64,000 bases of DNA, from the NCBI GenBank assembly GCA_963779485.1, contig CAVZYJ010000013.1, positions 806,001 through 870,000 on the forward strand, given 5' to 3'. Source of the DNA: CAVVJA01 sp963779485. GTDB taxonomy: Bacteria; Actinomycetota; Actinomycetes; Mycobacteriales; Jatrophihabitantaceae. This document shows positions 25,055 through 33,641 of the stretch, one piece after another (positions within the stretch are counted from its first letter, which is position 1; each line of letters starts with the position of its first letter). Both the position numbers and the translations under genes were made by a program. The notes beneath the pieces were generated by a model. That model made no database searches and was not told the origin of the DNA. It was given only the letters and a program-made list of their open reading frames with translations.

Positions 25055-27613
25055 TTACTTGGGGAGGTCGAGCTGGCGGGCCGTTTTTGCTGCCTCGCGG
25101 CGGCTGGTGACGCGCAGCTTGCCGAGTATCCGAGATACGTGGTGCTCGACGGTTTTGTCCGAGACGAAGAGCCGGGCGGCAATCTCCGCGTTGGTCAGGC
25201 CGTCAGAAACGAGCTGGAGGACTTCGACTTCCCGGGTGGTGAGGCTCGCTGGGTTCGCCCGGGTGCTGGATCGCATACCGTGCGGAACTCGCTCGCCCAA
25301 AGATCGCAAGCGTTCGGCGGCGAGGGCCATGGCTGGACCGGCTCCCAGGCGGTCCAGGATGTCGAACGCCTGGATCAGGGCGGACGGCGTGCCGACCTCG
25401 ATCAGGGCCAGTGCTCGTTCGTACGGTCGATCAAGCGCGTGCCAGGCGTCGGCCGCCGCCTGCCATCGACCGTCGACCTGCAGGGCAAGGGGGCGCGGCG
25501 TCCCGGTGGGCACGTCGTGGCGCTCGCCCAGGCGTGCGGCCCACGACATCAGGTGGCCTCGATGTTGTGTAGTGACGCGCGCGTCAACGCGGTCAAGCAC
25601 TAATTTGATCGAGTTGCTGACGCCGACCACATCGCCGTGCAGCCAGGCCTCCTCCGCCAGGGCGAGCGCGACAGGGGTGATCAGGAGCAGCTCGTCGGTC
25701 CGCTGTGCTAGCTGCATTGCTTTCAGGAGGGTGGGACGGGCGTCCGGGCCCCCGCGGCGCATCGTGATCGTCCCGATGATGGTCAGTGCGGGAATGTGTC
25801 CGACCGCCATGGTCCCGGCTCGTTGCCGGACGGCCCAGGCGTCGGCGATGGCGTCGTCCCAGCGGCCCCGTTTGAGTTCCGAGTCGGCGAGCACCGCGGT
25901 GACGCACACGTACCGCAGGGTCAGGTCGTGGTCTTCGGCGTAGCGAAGCCCCTCCGTAATGATGGTGTCGGCGCGTTCGAACCGGTCGTTGTCCACGAGA
26001 ACGGACGCGAGGTTCGCGTAAGCCCGCCCGCCGACGTGACCGAGGCCGTACGCCAGCGCCACATCTAGCGCTCGCTCGAGGTGGGAAACGCCGGTATCGA
26101 CGTCGCCGTAATAGCCCTCCGCCCAGCCGATGGAGTTGAGCGCGTTCGACTCGGCCTGGGGGTCGCCGACCAGCTGCGCGATCTGGAGGGCGCGTCGCAG
26201 AGTCACGATGGCCTGCTGTGGGTCGCTTTGGTCCACCTCGAACGTGCCCGCACCCGCCAGGGCGCGACCTAGCTCGACCGTCGGTCCGTGAGGTTCGAGA
26301 GTCGCAACGGCCTGGGCGGCATGCTGGTGCGCTACGTGGCCCTGCCCGAGATACCAGGCGATGTACTCCAGGGCGACGTGTGCGGCACCGACCCTTATCG
26401 GGTCACCGACCTCGTCCCACAGCTGCAACGCCTCCTCGGCCGCCGTGCGGGCCTCGTCCATCTGATCGGTGACCATGCACTCGGCGGCGAGCGCGTCCAG
26501 CAGCCCGGCGCGCTCCGCAGCGGAACGCGGCGAGGCGAACCGCAGCGCCGTGCGGTAGTGGTGCACCGCTTCCCGGTGCGACCCCAGATCAGCAGCGCCG
26601 CGCCCCGCCTCCAGTCCGTACCGGAACGCGCAGTCGGCCTCGTTGGCCACTGCCGCATGGTCGGCCAGCCGCGCAACGTCCATACCACGCCGCTGTTCCA
26701 GCGCGCGCAAGATGGCTCGGTTCACCGTGGCCCGCCGGATAGGCGGGATTTCCGCAGCGATTACCGCCCGCGATAACTCGTGCCGAAATGCAAGCTCCGC
26801 TCCGAAGGTCATCAGCATGCCCTGCTCGACGCAGTCGTCAACGCCATCGGCGTCGGAACCACTCGCCTCGATGAGCAAGTCCGCGTCGAACCGCACCCCC
26901 AGCTGGGACGCGACGTCCAAGGCACGGCGCCCTTGTACCGACAACCGCGCCGCACGCGCGAGCACAACATCGCGCACCGTGCCGGGCATGATCGATCCTG
27001 CGGCCACGCATTCGGTGACGAAGAACGGGTTTCCCGACGTCTGCCGATACACCTCCGCCGCATCGAGGCCAGAACCCGCGATCATCGACGCCACACCTGA
27101 TTCGGTCAGCGAGCCCACCGGAACCCGCCGCGCGACACCGAGGCGCGCCAGCTCGCCGATCAAGCGAGTCAGCGCCGCGTTCGACCGGATTTCATCGTCG
27201 CGATATGTCCCGATCACCATTGCGGGCACCCGGTCCAAGCGACGTCCTACATGGAGCAGGAAGTCGGCCGTCGCTTCGTCGGCCCAATGCAGGTCCTCAA
27301 CCAGCATGACGGTCGACTGCTGCCGCAGCGCGGCGAGAATCGCAGCGAATAGGTCATCGCGGGCTTGTCCGGCGTCGACCGCGAGCTGGGCCGCGATCTC
27401 GATCACCGGGCCGAGCGGCCGCGGAGTCGCCACCCCGTCACACACGCCGGCGACGACGGGAACGGCCACCTCGGCCAGGAAGGCCGACACCAGCACGGAC
27501 TTGCCCGCGCCGGCTTCCCCGCCCACGAGGGCAAGCGTCCCCGCTCCGTCCCGAGTGTCCTCGAGATACTCCGACAGCGCGGCCAGCTGGGGCCCGCGCT
27601 CGACCAGCCTCAT
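25055..27613 (-). CDS. LAL-type LuxR-family regulator with AAA ATPase domain
   Basis: The 852-residue large regulator has Walker A GGEAGAGKS (about 31-39) and Walker B VMLVEDLHWAD in an N-terminal AAA/STAND ATPase. A long TPR-like helical middle follows (tetratricopeptide-type Ala/Leu repeats, about 330-700). The C-terminal LuxR helix-turn-helix reads LTTREVEVLQLVSDGLTNAE and then VSDKTVEHHVSRIL. Such MalT-like proteins integrate an inducer with ATP to activate transcription. The target is unknown. Downstream lies a hydrolase remnant with a methyltransferase gene. Confidence 0.9.
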   Translation of the reverse strand: MRLVERGPQLAALSEYLEDTRDGAGTLALVGGEAGAGKSVLVSAFLAEVAVPVVAGVCDGVATPRPLGPVIEIAAQLAVDAGQARDDLFAAILAALRQQSTVMLVEDLHWADEATADFLLHVGRRLDRVPAMVIGTYRDDEIRSNAALTRLIGELARLGVARRVPVGSLTESGVASMIAGSGLDAAEVYRQTSGNPFFVTECVAAGSIMPGTVRDVVLARAARLSVQGRRALDVASQLGVRFDADLLIEASGSDADGVDDCVEQGMLMTFGAELAFRHELSRAVIAAEIPPIRRATVNRAILRALEQRRGMDVARLADHAAVANEADCAFRYGLEAGRGAADLGSHREAVHHYRTALRFASPRSAAERAGLLDALAAECMVTDQMDEARTAAEEALQLWDEVGDPIRVGAAHVALEYIAWYLGQGHVAHQHAAQAVATLEPHGPTVELGRALAGAGTFEVDQSDPQQAIVTLRRALQIAQLVGDPQAESNALNSIGWAEGYYGDVDTGVSHLERALDVALAYGLGHVGGRAYANLASVLVDNDRFERADTIITEGLRYAEDHDLTLRYVCVTAVLADSELKRGRWDDAIADAWAVRQRAGTMAVGHIPALTIIGTITMRRGGPDARPTLLKAMQLAQRTDELLLITPVALALAEEAWLHGDVVGVSNSIKLVLDRVDARVTTQHRGHLMSWAARLGERHDVPTGTPRPLALQVDGRWQAAADAWHALDRPYERALALIEVGTPSALIQAFDILDRLGAGPAMALAAERLRSLGERVPHGMRSSTRANPASLTTREVEVLQLVSDGLTNAEIAARLFVSDKTVEHHVSRILGKLRVTSRREAAKTARQLDLPK

Positions 27614-27995
27614 GACGTCACGCTAGGAACCGCGGGAACGCGCGGTCAACGAACCAGCGAAAAATGGGGGACGGGTCTGGACAAAGTAAGGGACGCGCCC
27701 TGATGCCGGGTCCGGCCGCGGCCGTCGACTCTTGTCGCAGCCGGCGAGGACGCCGGGGACGCGAAGAGCGCTGCGATGACCAGGATCCGCCTGACCCAGC
27801 TCGGCTCCCTGACGCTTCTGCTCGCCTGGTTCGTCAGCTAATCCCGAAGGGATGATCAGGCCGGCGTCACAGGATTGCGCGTTGGACCGCCTCGGCGGGG
27901 CAAGAAGTTGAGGCATACGCCCCACGCGACGGGAGCGGCAAAGACCTATGGTCGGCGCAGTCGGGACACGCGCCCGCCGCGACGAGGAGGGCAGC
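27614..27995. other. divergent intergenic region
   Basis: The gap separates the LAL regulator (minus) from the small cupin-like gene (plus) and must hold both promoters. A 21-codon frame at 27776-27841 (MTRIRLTQLGSLTLLLAW) looks like the beginning of a signal peptide but stops at once. No homologous body follows, so I treat it as a scrap or chance. Confidence 0.4.
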
Positions 27996-28370
27996 ATGGC
28001 ACGTACATCACCGCAGGATGTCGTAGTCCAGGACCACGGGCTGGTCGAGGTCCGCACCGCCGAACTCGACGGGATCACGGCCGACTTCCTGGTCGTCAAG
28101 CAGCCGGTCGACATGGCCTTCATGCTCAAGAGCCTCCCCGACGGGCGCTGCCAGTGCGCGCACTTCGGCGTCGTGCTGAAAGGCGGCTTCGCCGTTCGGT
28201 ACGCCGATCGGGTCGAGACGGTCAACGAGGGCGATTGGTTCCATATGACTCCCGGGCACGTCCCCACCTACCAGGTGGGTACCGAGCTGATCCAGTTCAG
28301 CCCGACGGATGATCTCAGGGCTACGGACGAGGCAATCCACCGCAGCATGCAGGAACTCCAAGGCACCTGA
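27996..28370 (+). CDS. cupin-like protein of unknown function
   Basis: The 124-residue protein has a beta-rich body with FGVVLKGGFAVRYADRVETV, NEGDWFHMTPGHVPTYQVG and LIQFSPTDDLRATDE, consistent with a single-domain RmlC-like cupin. Metal ligands are incomplete (one clear His in the PGHVP segment), so catalysis is doubtful. The ATG at 27996 has GAGGAGG just upstream, which sets the start; a longer frame exists. It precedes the HD-GYP/LuxR gene by 58 bp in the same direction and may be co-transcribed. Confidence 0.65.
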   Translation: MARTSPQDVVVQDHGLVEVRTAELDGITADFLVVKQPVDMAFMLKSLPDGRCQCAHFGVVLKGGFAVRYADRVETVNEGDWFHMTPGHVPTYQVGTELIQFSPTDDLRATDEAIHRSMQELQGT

Positions 28371-28428
28371 CCGACCCGCTTCGGCGTAGCCTGAGGCGCG
28401 CAGGAGTTGGTCGCGCCCAGGGGTCGCT

Positions 28429-30015
28429 ATGACGTGCTCGCAGCCGTCCACAACCACACAGTCGACCCATCAGGGCGACGAGGTTCCGCTCGCCGAACTC
28501 GTCGCCGCGCTATCGCTCGGCGTCGACCTCGGTTTCGGGCAGCCTATGGAACACGTTCTGCGCCAGTGCATTCTCGCCCTGCGCCTATGCGAGCGGCTCA
28601 GCCTGCCCGAGGAACAGCGCTCGGTTGTCTATTACGCCGCTCTGCTTGTCAATGTTGGCTGCCACTCCGATGCGCACGAGCAGGCAAAGTGGTTTGGCGA
28701 CGACGTTGCCGTGCGGTCGACGAAGTACGACCACGACCACCGCAGCGTGCGCGGCGCGGCGAGCGCCATCCGATTCATCGGCGCGGGCAATCCGCCACTG
28801 CACCGGTTCCGCGTCGGGCTGGAGTTCGCGTTCCATGGCCGCCACGACCTCGACAAGATGGTCGAAGGGCACTCATTGCTCGCCCGTGACCTCGCCGCAC
28901 GGCTCGGCCTGAACGTCCAGGTGCAGGGGGCCGTCGCCGCCTCCTACGAACGTTGGGACGGCAAGGGCTGGCCGGGCGCAGTCCGCGGCGACGATATCCC
29001 GATCGCGGCGCGTATAACCCAACTCGCCGAGTACGTCGAGGTCGCCCACCGGCTCGGTGGTTTAGGCGCTGCCCGCGCGCTTGCCCGCAAACGCGCCGGG
29101 AAGCAGTTCGACCCGCAGCTAGCCGAGGTCCTCTGTAGCGATGCAGAAGAGATCTTCGAGGACCTCGACTCGACCCGCAGCTGGCAGGCCGTGATCACGG
29201 CCGAGCCAGCGCTCCGAGTGCGGTTGCGCGGCGACGCCGTCGATGCTGCGCTCGTGGCCATCGCTGACTTCGTCGACATCAAGTCGCCGTACACGCTTGG
29301 TCACGCGCGCGCCGTCGCGGAGCTCGTCGCGGGCGCGGGACAGGTGCTCGGCCTGTCGGCGAGCGAAGTTCGCACGCTGCGCCGCGCCGGCCTCGTCCAC
29401 GACCTCGGCCGGCTCGGCGTGTCGAACTCGATCTGGGACAAGCGTGGCCCCCTTGGCGCCGGCGAATGGGAACGGGTGCGGATGCATCCATACCTGACCG
29501 AGCGCATGCTCTCCCAATCGGCCGCCCTCGCGCCGTTCGGACAGATTGCCGTCCAGCATCATGAGCGGATCGACGGCTCCGGCTACCCCGCCGGACTGTC
29601 CGGAGCGGCAATCACCCCGCTCGCCCGGGTGCTCGGCGCTGCGGATGCGTACCAGACGCTGCGCGAACCGCGCCCACACCGGGCCGCGCTCTCTCCCGTC
29701 GAGGCGGCCGACCGCGTGCGCAGCGACGTCCACGCCGAACGGCTCGACGCCCGGGCCGCGGAGGCGGTGTTGGAAGCGGCGGGACACCGGCCGGCGCGAC
29801 GGCACGCCTACCCCGCTGGCTTGACATCGCGGGAGGTCGAAGTGCTCCGGCTGCTCGCCCGCGGGATGTCGAGCAAGGAGATCGCCTCCCGCCTCGTCCT
29901 CGCGCCGAAGACGGTCCGCAACCACACCGAGCACATCTACGCCAAGACCGGCGCCCCAAACCGCGCCGCAGCCAGCCTGTTCGCCGTCCAGCACGGCCTG
30001 CTTGTCACTGACTGA
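28429..30015 (+). CDS. HD-GYP phosphohydrolase fused to LuxR-type DNA-binding domain
   Basis: The 528-residue protein has a degenerate N-terminal HD-like domain (about 20-240), then an HD-GYP domain with LVHDLGRLGV, QHHERIDGSGYPAG and LARVLGAADAYQTL. It ends with a LuxR HTH in LTSREVEVLRLLARGMSSKE and LAPKTVRNHTEHI. HD-GYP domains hydrolyse cyclic dinucleotides, so it may link such a signal to transcription. The combination occurs in actinobacteria but its ligand is not established. No receiver domain is present. It is followed by a LigD-type polymerase gene. Confidence 0.88.
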   Translation: MTCSQPSTTTQSTHQGDEVPLAELVAALSLGVDLGFGQPMEHVLRQCILALRLCERLSLPEEQRSVVYYAALLVNVGCHSDAHEQAKWFGDDVAVRSTKYDHDHRSVRGAASAIRFIGAGNPPLHRFRVGLEFAFHGRHDLDKMVEGHSLLARDLAARLGLNVQVQGAVAASYERWDGKGWPGAVRGDDIPIAARITQLAEYVEVAHRLGGLGAARALARKRAGKQFDPQLAEVLCSDAEEIFEDLDSTRSWQAVITAEPALRVRLRGDAVDAALVAIADFVDIKSPYTLGHARAVAELVAGAGQVLGLSASEVRTLRRAGLVHDLGRLGVSNSIWDKRGPLGAGEWERVRMHPYLTERMLSQSAALAPFGQIAVQHHERIDGSGYPAGLSGAAITPLARVLGAADAYQTLREPRPHRAALSPVEAADRVRSDVHAERLDARAAEAVLEAAGHRPARRHAYPAGLTSREVEVLRLLARGMSSKEIASRLVLAPKTVRNHTEHIYAKTGAPNRAAASLFAVQHGLLVTD

Positions 30016-30095
30016 CGGGTTGCCACCCGAGCGGCGTTACCGTATTGCCTGCTCGTCGCGACCGGCCACGCCCGGCGACGGTGGAGGATGAAGCA

Positions 30096-31082
30096 ATGAG
30101 CAAGGACGAGGTGCGTCACGGCGTCGAGTTGACCAACCTCGATCAACAATTGTTCGACGGCGCCGCTGCCACCAAAAGGGATCTCGTCGACTATCTCGAC
30201 GCGGTCAGTGAGCGAATGATCCTTGCGCTGCAGAATCGGCCGCTCTCAGTGATCCGCGTGCTGCGCGGCCAGGCGCCATTCATGCAGAAGAACCTCCCCA
30301 AATATACCCCGGCCTGGGTAGCGAGGGTGCCACTGTGGGCCGAGTCGTCCAAGCGAGAGGTCTCCTACGCGCTGTGTAACGACCGCAAGACATTGCTGTG
30401 GTTCGCCAACCAACGGGCCGTGGAATATCACCCGACGCTATTCCGAATCGATGAGTGGGATCAGCCGACATATCTCGTGCTCGATATCGATCCGCCCAAC
30501 GGGGACGCGTTTCGGCTGGCGGTCCAGGCCACCTTGCTTATTCGTCAGGCACTCGCCGGCGCCGGGCTGACCGGTGCGGTAAAGACCAGCGGTGCCAAAG
30601 GTCTGCACGTCTTCGTGCCCGTCGTGTCGGCAACTACAGAAGACGTCGCCGCCGCGACCCGCGCCATCGTGGCTCAGGCCGAACGCCTCGATCCAACGCT
30701 CGCCACAACCGCGTTCGTCCGCGAAGACCGCAGCGGCAAGGTGTTCCTCGACTCGACGCGCGCGGGTGGCGCCACCGTTGTGGCGGCATACAGTCCACGG
30801 GTACGGCCCGGAGTACCCGTGTCCTACCCGGTGGCCTGGGACGAGCTCGGGCGCATAGATCCACACGACTTCACGATCCGAACTGCGTCGAGCATGCTTT
30901 CCCGACGGGATCCCTGGAAAGACCTCATGCCAGAGCCGCAACGATTGCCCCCTGACCTGGTCGCCGAGGGGCGTTTGATCCCGATCGCACGAGTCCAGGC
31001 CATGCACGAAGGTCTACGTCGGGCCCGGGCCCGACGGCACGACCAGCCCGATGGCAATGGCTCCGACACCAGCCCGCGATAA
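30096..31082 (+). CDS. LigD-type DNA polymerase/primase domain protein
   Basis: The 328-residue stand-alone archaeo-eukaryotic primase-like protein is of the LigD polymerase type. Catalytic motif I is LVLDIDPPNG (two aspartates), motif II is KTSGAKGLHVFVPV, and the third acidic residue lies in KVFLDSTRAGGATVVAAYSPR. Enzymes of this type (PolD1/PolD2 in mycobacteria) add nucleotides or ribonucleotides during end joining or gap repair. The ATG at 30096 follows GGAGG and is preferred to an upstream GTG. A second paralogue lies at 41556-42620; no Ku or ligase gene is in the window. Confidence 0.9.
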   Translation: MSKDEVRHGVELTNLDQQLFDGAAATKRDLVDYLDAVSERMILALQNRPLSVIRVLRGQAPFMQKNLPKYTPAWVARVPLWAESSKREVSYALCNDRKTLLWFANQRAVEYHPTLFRIDEWDQPTYLVLDIDPPNGDAFRLAVQATLLIRQALAGAGLTGAVKTSGAKGLHVFVPVVSATTEDVAAATRAIVAQAERLDPTLATTAFVREDRSGKVFLDSTRAGGATVVAAYSPRVRPGVPVSYPVAWDELGRIDPHDFTIRTASSMLSRRDPWKDLMPEPQRLPPDLVAEGRLIPIARVQAMHEGLRRARARRHDQPDGNGSDTSPR

Positions 31083-31132
31083 GGCAGGCCAGCACGCGAA
31101 GGCGCTCGGCTTCGCGAGTAGCAAGGGTTTTG

Positions 31133-31339
31133 CTAGATCCCCATCGGCGGCACATTGCGGACAACCTCGGCGAGCAGACGGTTGTACTGCTCGGTGGTCA
31201 GGCTGGGATCGGTGATCGACGCCACGGCGGGTGGGCAGCTGAGGTCGGCCAGCGACGCTCGCTGCGGGCAGGTAATCCGCCGACGCCGCCGGATGAACAG
31301 GTGGGTGGTCGCGCGCGGGCGGTCGAGTACTTCGGTCAT
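31133..31339 (-). CDS. possible small basic protein
   Basis: A 68-codon frame starting MTEVLDRPRATTHLFIRRRR and ending LLAEVVRNVPPMGI has a GGAGACGGAG element before its ATG. No family is recognised. Codon bias is moderate and an opposing frame covers part of the region, so it may be non-coding. Two cysteines and an Arg-rich stretch are the only features. Confidence 0.3.
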   Translation of the reverse strand: MTEVLDRPRATTHLFIRRRRRITCPQRASLADLSCPPAVASITDPSLTTEQYNRLLAEVVRNVPPMGI

Positions 31340-31439
31340 CTCCGTCTCCAGGAATCTCGGGACTTGTCTCAATCAGCCTTGCGCTCAGAGCGGCCGTACG
31401 CAGTCCATCGAGCGAGTGATCGACCGGACGAGGCCCGGG

Positions 31440-31730
31440 TCCTCCGATCGGCCGACAGCCAGCGCTTGGCACCAGACCGCGTCGAAGCCCACGCCGCGAC
31501 AACGCTCCGCGCCTGGGTCCACTAACCTGTTCCTCGACCTCGCCACCGACACCGGCGCAGCAGATCCGAAGCAACTGGCCGAAACCCTGGTCCTGCTCTA
31601 CGACGTCGCCGTGGCGACCGCACAGCTGGACAAGGCACGCGAGACCGCCCGCACCGCACGACGAACCGCCGAACTCGTCCTCGACAATGCCGGCATCCCG
31701 CTAGGTGGAGGCGGACACCAAAGCGTCTAG
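31440..31730 (+). pseudogene. TetR-family regulator C-terminal remnant
   Basis: A plus frame reads NLFLDLATDTGAADPKQLA and then VLLYDVAVATAQLDKA, the typical last helices of TetR repressors. Immediately before it, one base out of frame, is TTLRAWVH, which would join it as AWVHNLFLDLAT if the T at about 31523 were removed. The N-terminal DNA-binding domain is absent. It is a decayed gene whose end overlaps the convergent dimeric-barrel gene by 4 bp. Confidence 0.55.
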
Positions 31731-32056
31731 GGCGTGTCGGGTAGCTGGGCGGCGGCGTAGTAGTAACCGATGACCGTTGCTGACCTCGGAACCGGTGTTG
31801 TAGCGACTCGCGCGCTGCTGTCGCGGCCGAAGGCTTGGAATGCCGCCAGGTCGGGCAGCGGATTCGACCCGTCCGGGGTGTCCGCCGTCGACACGTGCAC
31901 GAAGGACACGCCGTCGTCGAGGCATCGCACCTGGTAGTCGAGCACCCCCGCCGGTTGCTCGGTGCGCAACTGCTCGAAGACCGCTTCGATGAGTTGCACG
32001 TGTTCGGCGACGGCCTGCGGACGGACCTGGTATGTCACGACGACGCTGGTGATCAC
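31727..32056 (-). CDS. dimeric alpha/beta-barrel (antibiotic biosynthesis monooxygenase-like) protein
   Basis: The 109-residue protein has VVVTYQVRPQAVAEHVQLIEAVF at its N-terminus and a strand-helix pattern of the ferredoxin-like dimeric barrel, with YQVRCLDDGVSFVHVSTAD in the middle. Members include monooxygenases and stress proteins; substrates vary widely. It lies divergent from the SDR gene at 32221, with a 164-bp gap that shows no obvious operator. Confidence 0.6.
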   Translation of the reverse strand: MITSVVVTYQVRPQAVAEHVQLIEAVFEQLRTEQPAGVLDYQVRCLDDGVSFVHVSTADTPDGSNPLPDLAAFQAFGRDSSARVATTPVPRSATVIGYYYAAAQLPDTP

Positions 32057-32220
32057 TCGACGATTCCTTCCGAGGCGAGGTGCGGACGGGCTCGCGAGCG
32101 CAGACGCTACGCGCTGCTGCTTCGCGCTGGCGCGTCATGCCGGGGCTCGAGAGCGCTTCGTCTTCAGTGCTTGCTGCTACCCCGTGGCTTCCGTCATGAG
32201 CGGGGTGTGATGCTGCCCGC

Positions 32221-32976
32221 ATGGAAATGCTGGTAAGCCGCGTCGCCCTCGTCACGGGTAGCTCGCGTGGGCTGGGCCGTTCCATCGCGTTGCGTCTTGC
32301 TCGCGACGGGTTCGCGGTCGCGGTCAACGGCCGCCGCGGTGACGGGCAGGTGCGTGAGGTCGCCGACGCCATCCGTGATGTCGGCGGCCTCGCCGATGAC
32401 TTCGTCGCCGATGTCACCGACGAACGCCAAGTCACCGAACTGGTGGCCGCGATAGCTGACCGCCTGGGCCCGGTGGAGGTGCTGGTGGTGAATGCGACCG
32501 GTGCGCAGCCGGAAGCGGACCTGACCGACGTGGCGTGGGAGGATCACCTCGCTCAGCTCGACTTCTTCGTCAAGAGCCCGGTACTACTTGCCCGCGCGGT
32601 CGTGCCCGGAATGCAGGCGAGGCGGTTTGGTCGCATTGTGCACATCGACTCCGAGGTCGCGCATCGCCCGCCACCCGGTCGCTCGGCCTACGTCACGGCG
32701 AAGAGCGCGCAAATCGGTCTCACCCGCAGTTGGGCCCGAGAACTTGCGCCGTCTGGCATCACCGTGAACACGGTCGCTCCGGGCTTCATCCCCGTCGAGC
32801 GCCATGCCGATGTTCCCGGCGACGTCAGAGACGCCTATCTTGCCTCGGTGCCCGCCGGCCGCATGGGCACGCCCGAGGACATCGCCCATGCCGTGAGCTT
32901 TCTCGCGTCCGATCAAGCCGGCTTTATCACCGGCCAACGTATCGTCGTCGACGGCGGCCGCGGCCTCGGCGGGTGA
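32221..32976 (+). CDS. SDR-family oxidoreductase
   Basis: The 251-residue short-chain dehydrogenase/reductase has the cofactor motif TGSSRGLGRSIA (about 13-24), an NAT segment (VVNATGA) in place of the usual NNAG, and catalytic Ser (HIDSEVA), Tyr and Lys (SAYVTAKS). The end has GQRIVVDGGRGLGG. FabG-like 3-oxoacyl reductases are the closest group, but the substrate cannot be told. It is a single gene preceding the ECF sigma gene by 119 bp. Confidence 0.9.
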   Translation: MEMLVSRVALVTGSSRGLGRSIALRLARDGFAVAVNGRRGDGQVREVADAIRDVGGLADDFVADVTDERQVTELVAAIADRLGPVEVLVVNATGAQPEADLTDVAWEDHLAQLDFFVKSPVLLARAVVPGMQARRFGRIVHIDSEVAHRPPPGRSAYVTAKSAQIGLTRSWARELAPSGITVNTVAPGFIPVERHADVPGDVRDAYLASVPAGRMGTPEDIAHAVSFLASDQAGFITGQRIVVDGGRGLGG

Positions 32977-33095
32977 TTTGTGCTCCGACGACATCGGTGG
33001 GCCGAAGCCCCAGTTATCGATCAGCAGGTTCTCGCCCGCCTGAGCGACAGGGGATCGGAAAGATATCGGACCCGTCCGGACATGGCATTGGTGTG

Positions 33096-33641
33096 ATGCA
33101 GCGTGGTGCGCTGTTGGCGATGGCGAGCGTCGATGGCATCGAGGGTCGGGCCGCCCGGTTCGAGGCTGTGTTCACCGCGCATTCGGACGTGATCTATGCC
33201 TATGCGCGCAGGCGTGTGACGAAAGAGGAGGCGGAGGACGTCGTGTCGGAGGCGTTCCTTGTCGCGTGGCGACGCCTGGATGACCTGCCGGCGGAGCCCG
33301 TGCCATGGCTGATCGGCGTCGCCCGGAACGTGTTGGCCAACCGGCGCCGGGCCGACAACCGGCGGGCCGCGCTGGGCGAGCGGTTGCGGCGAACGTCGGC
33401 CCGGACCCGCGTTGCGGATCCTGGCGGAACCCGAGCCATCGATGGCCGGGTGCTGGACGCGCTGGCGGCACTGCCGGCCGGTGAGCGTGAGGTAATCGAG
33501 TTGGTCGCGTGGGAGGGATTGACACCGTCCGAGGTTGCGGCCGCGCTCGAGATCGCCCGCGCAACGGTGTACGTCCGGCTGCATCGCGCCCGCCAACGGC
33601 TGGCGCGAGTGCTGGAGGAGAGCGATGAGAACCTCAGCTGA
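33096..33641 (+). CDS. RNA polymerase sigma-70/ECF-type sigma factor
   Basis: The 181-residue protein has region 2 in FEAVFTAHSDVIYAYARRRV and then EEAEDVVSEAFLVAWRRLD with PWLIGVARNVLANRRR. Region 4 is in LPAGEREVIELVAWEGLTPS and ALEIARATVYVRLHRARQRL. The ATG at 33096 was taken, with ATG 33120 as an alternative; neither has a clear ribosome site. It overlaps the next gene by 17 bp, so that partner is probably its regulator. Confidence 0.88.
   Translation: MQRGALLAMASVDGIEGRAARFEAVFTAHSDVIYAYARRRVTKEEAEDVVSEAFLVAWRRLDDLPAEPVPWLIGVARNVLANRRRADNRRAALGERLRRTSARTRVADPGGTRAIDGRVLDALAALPAGEREVIELVAWEGLTPSEVAAALEIARATVYVRLHRARQRLARVLEESDENLS

Noticed and set aside
27776..27841. 21-codon signal-peptide-like frame
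   Set aside because: It stops immediately after the hydrophobic segment and has no clear ribosome site.
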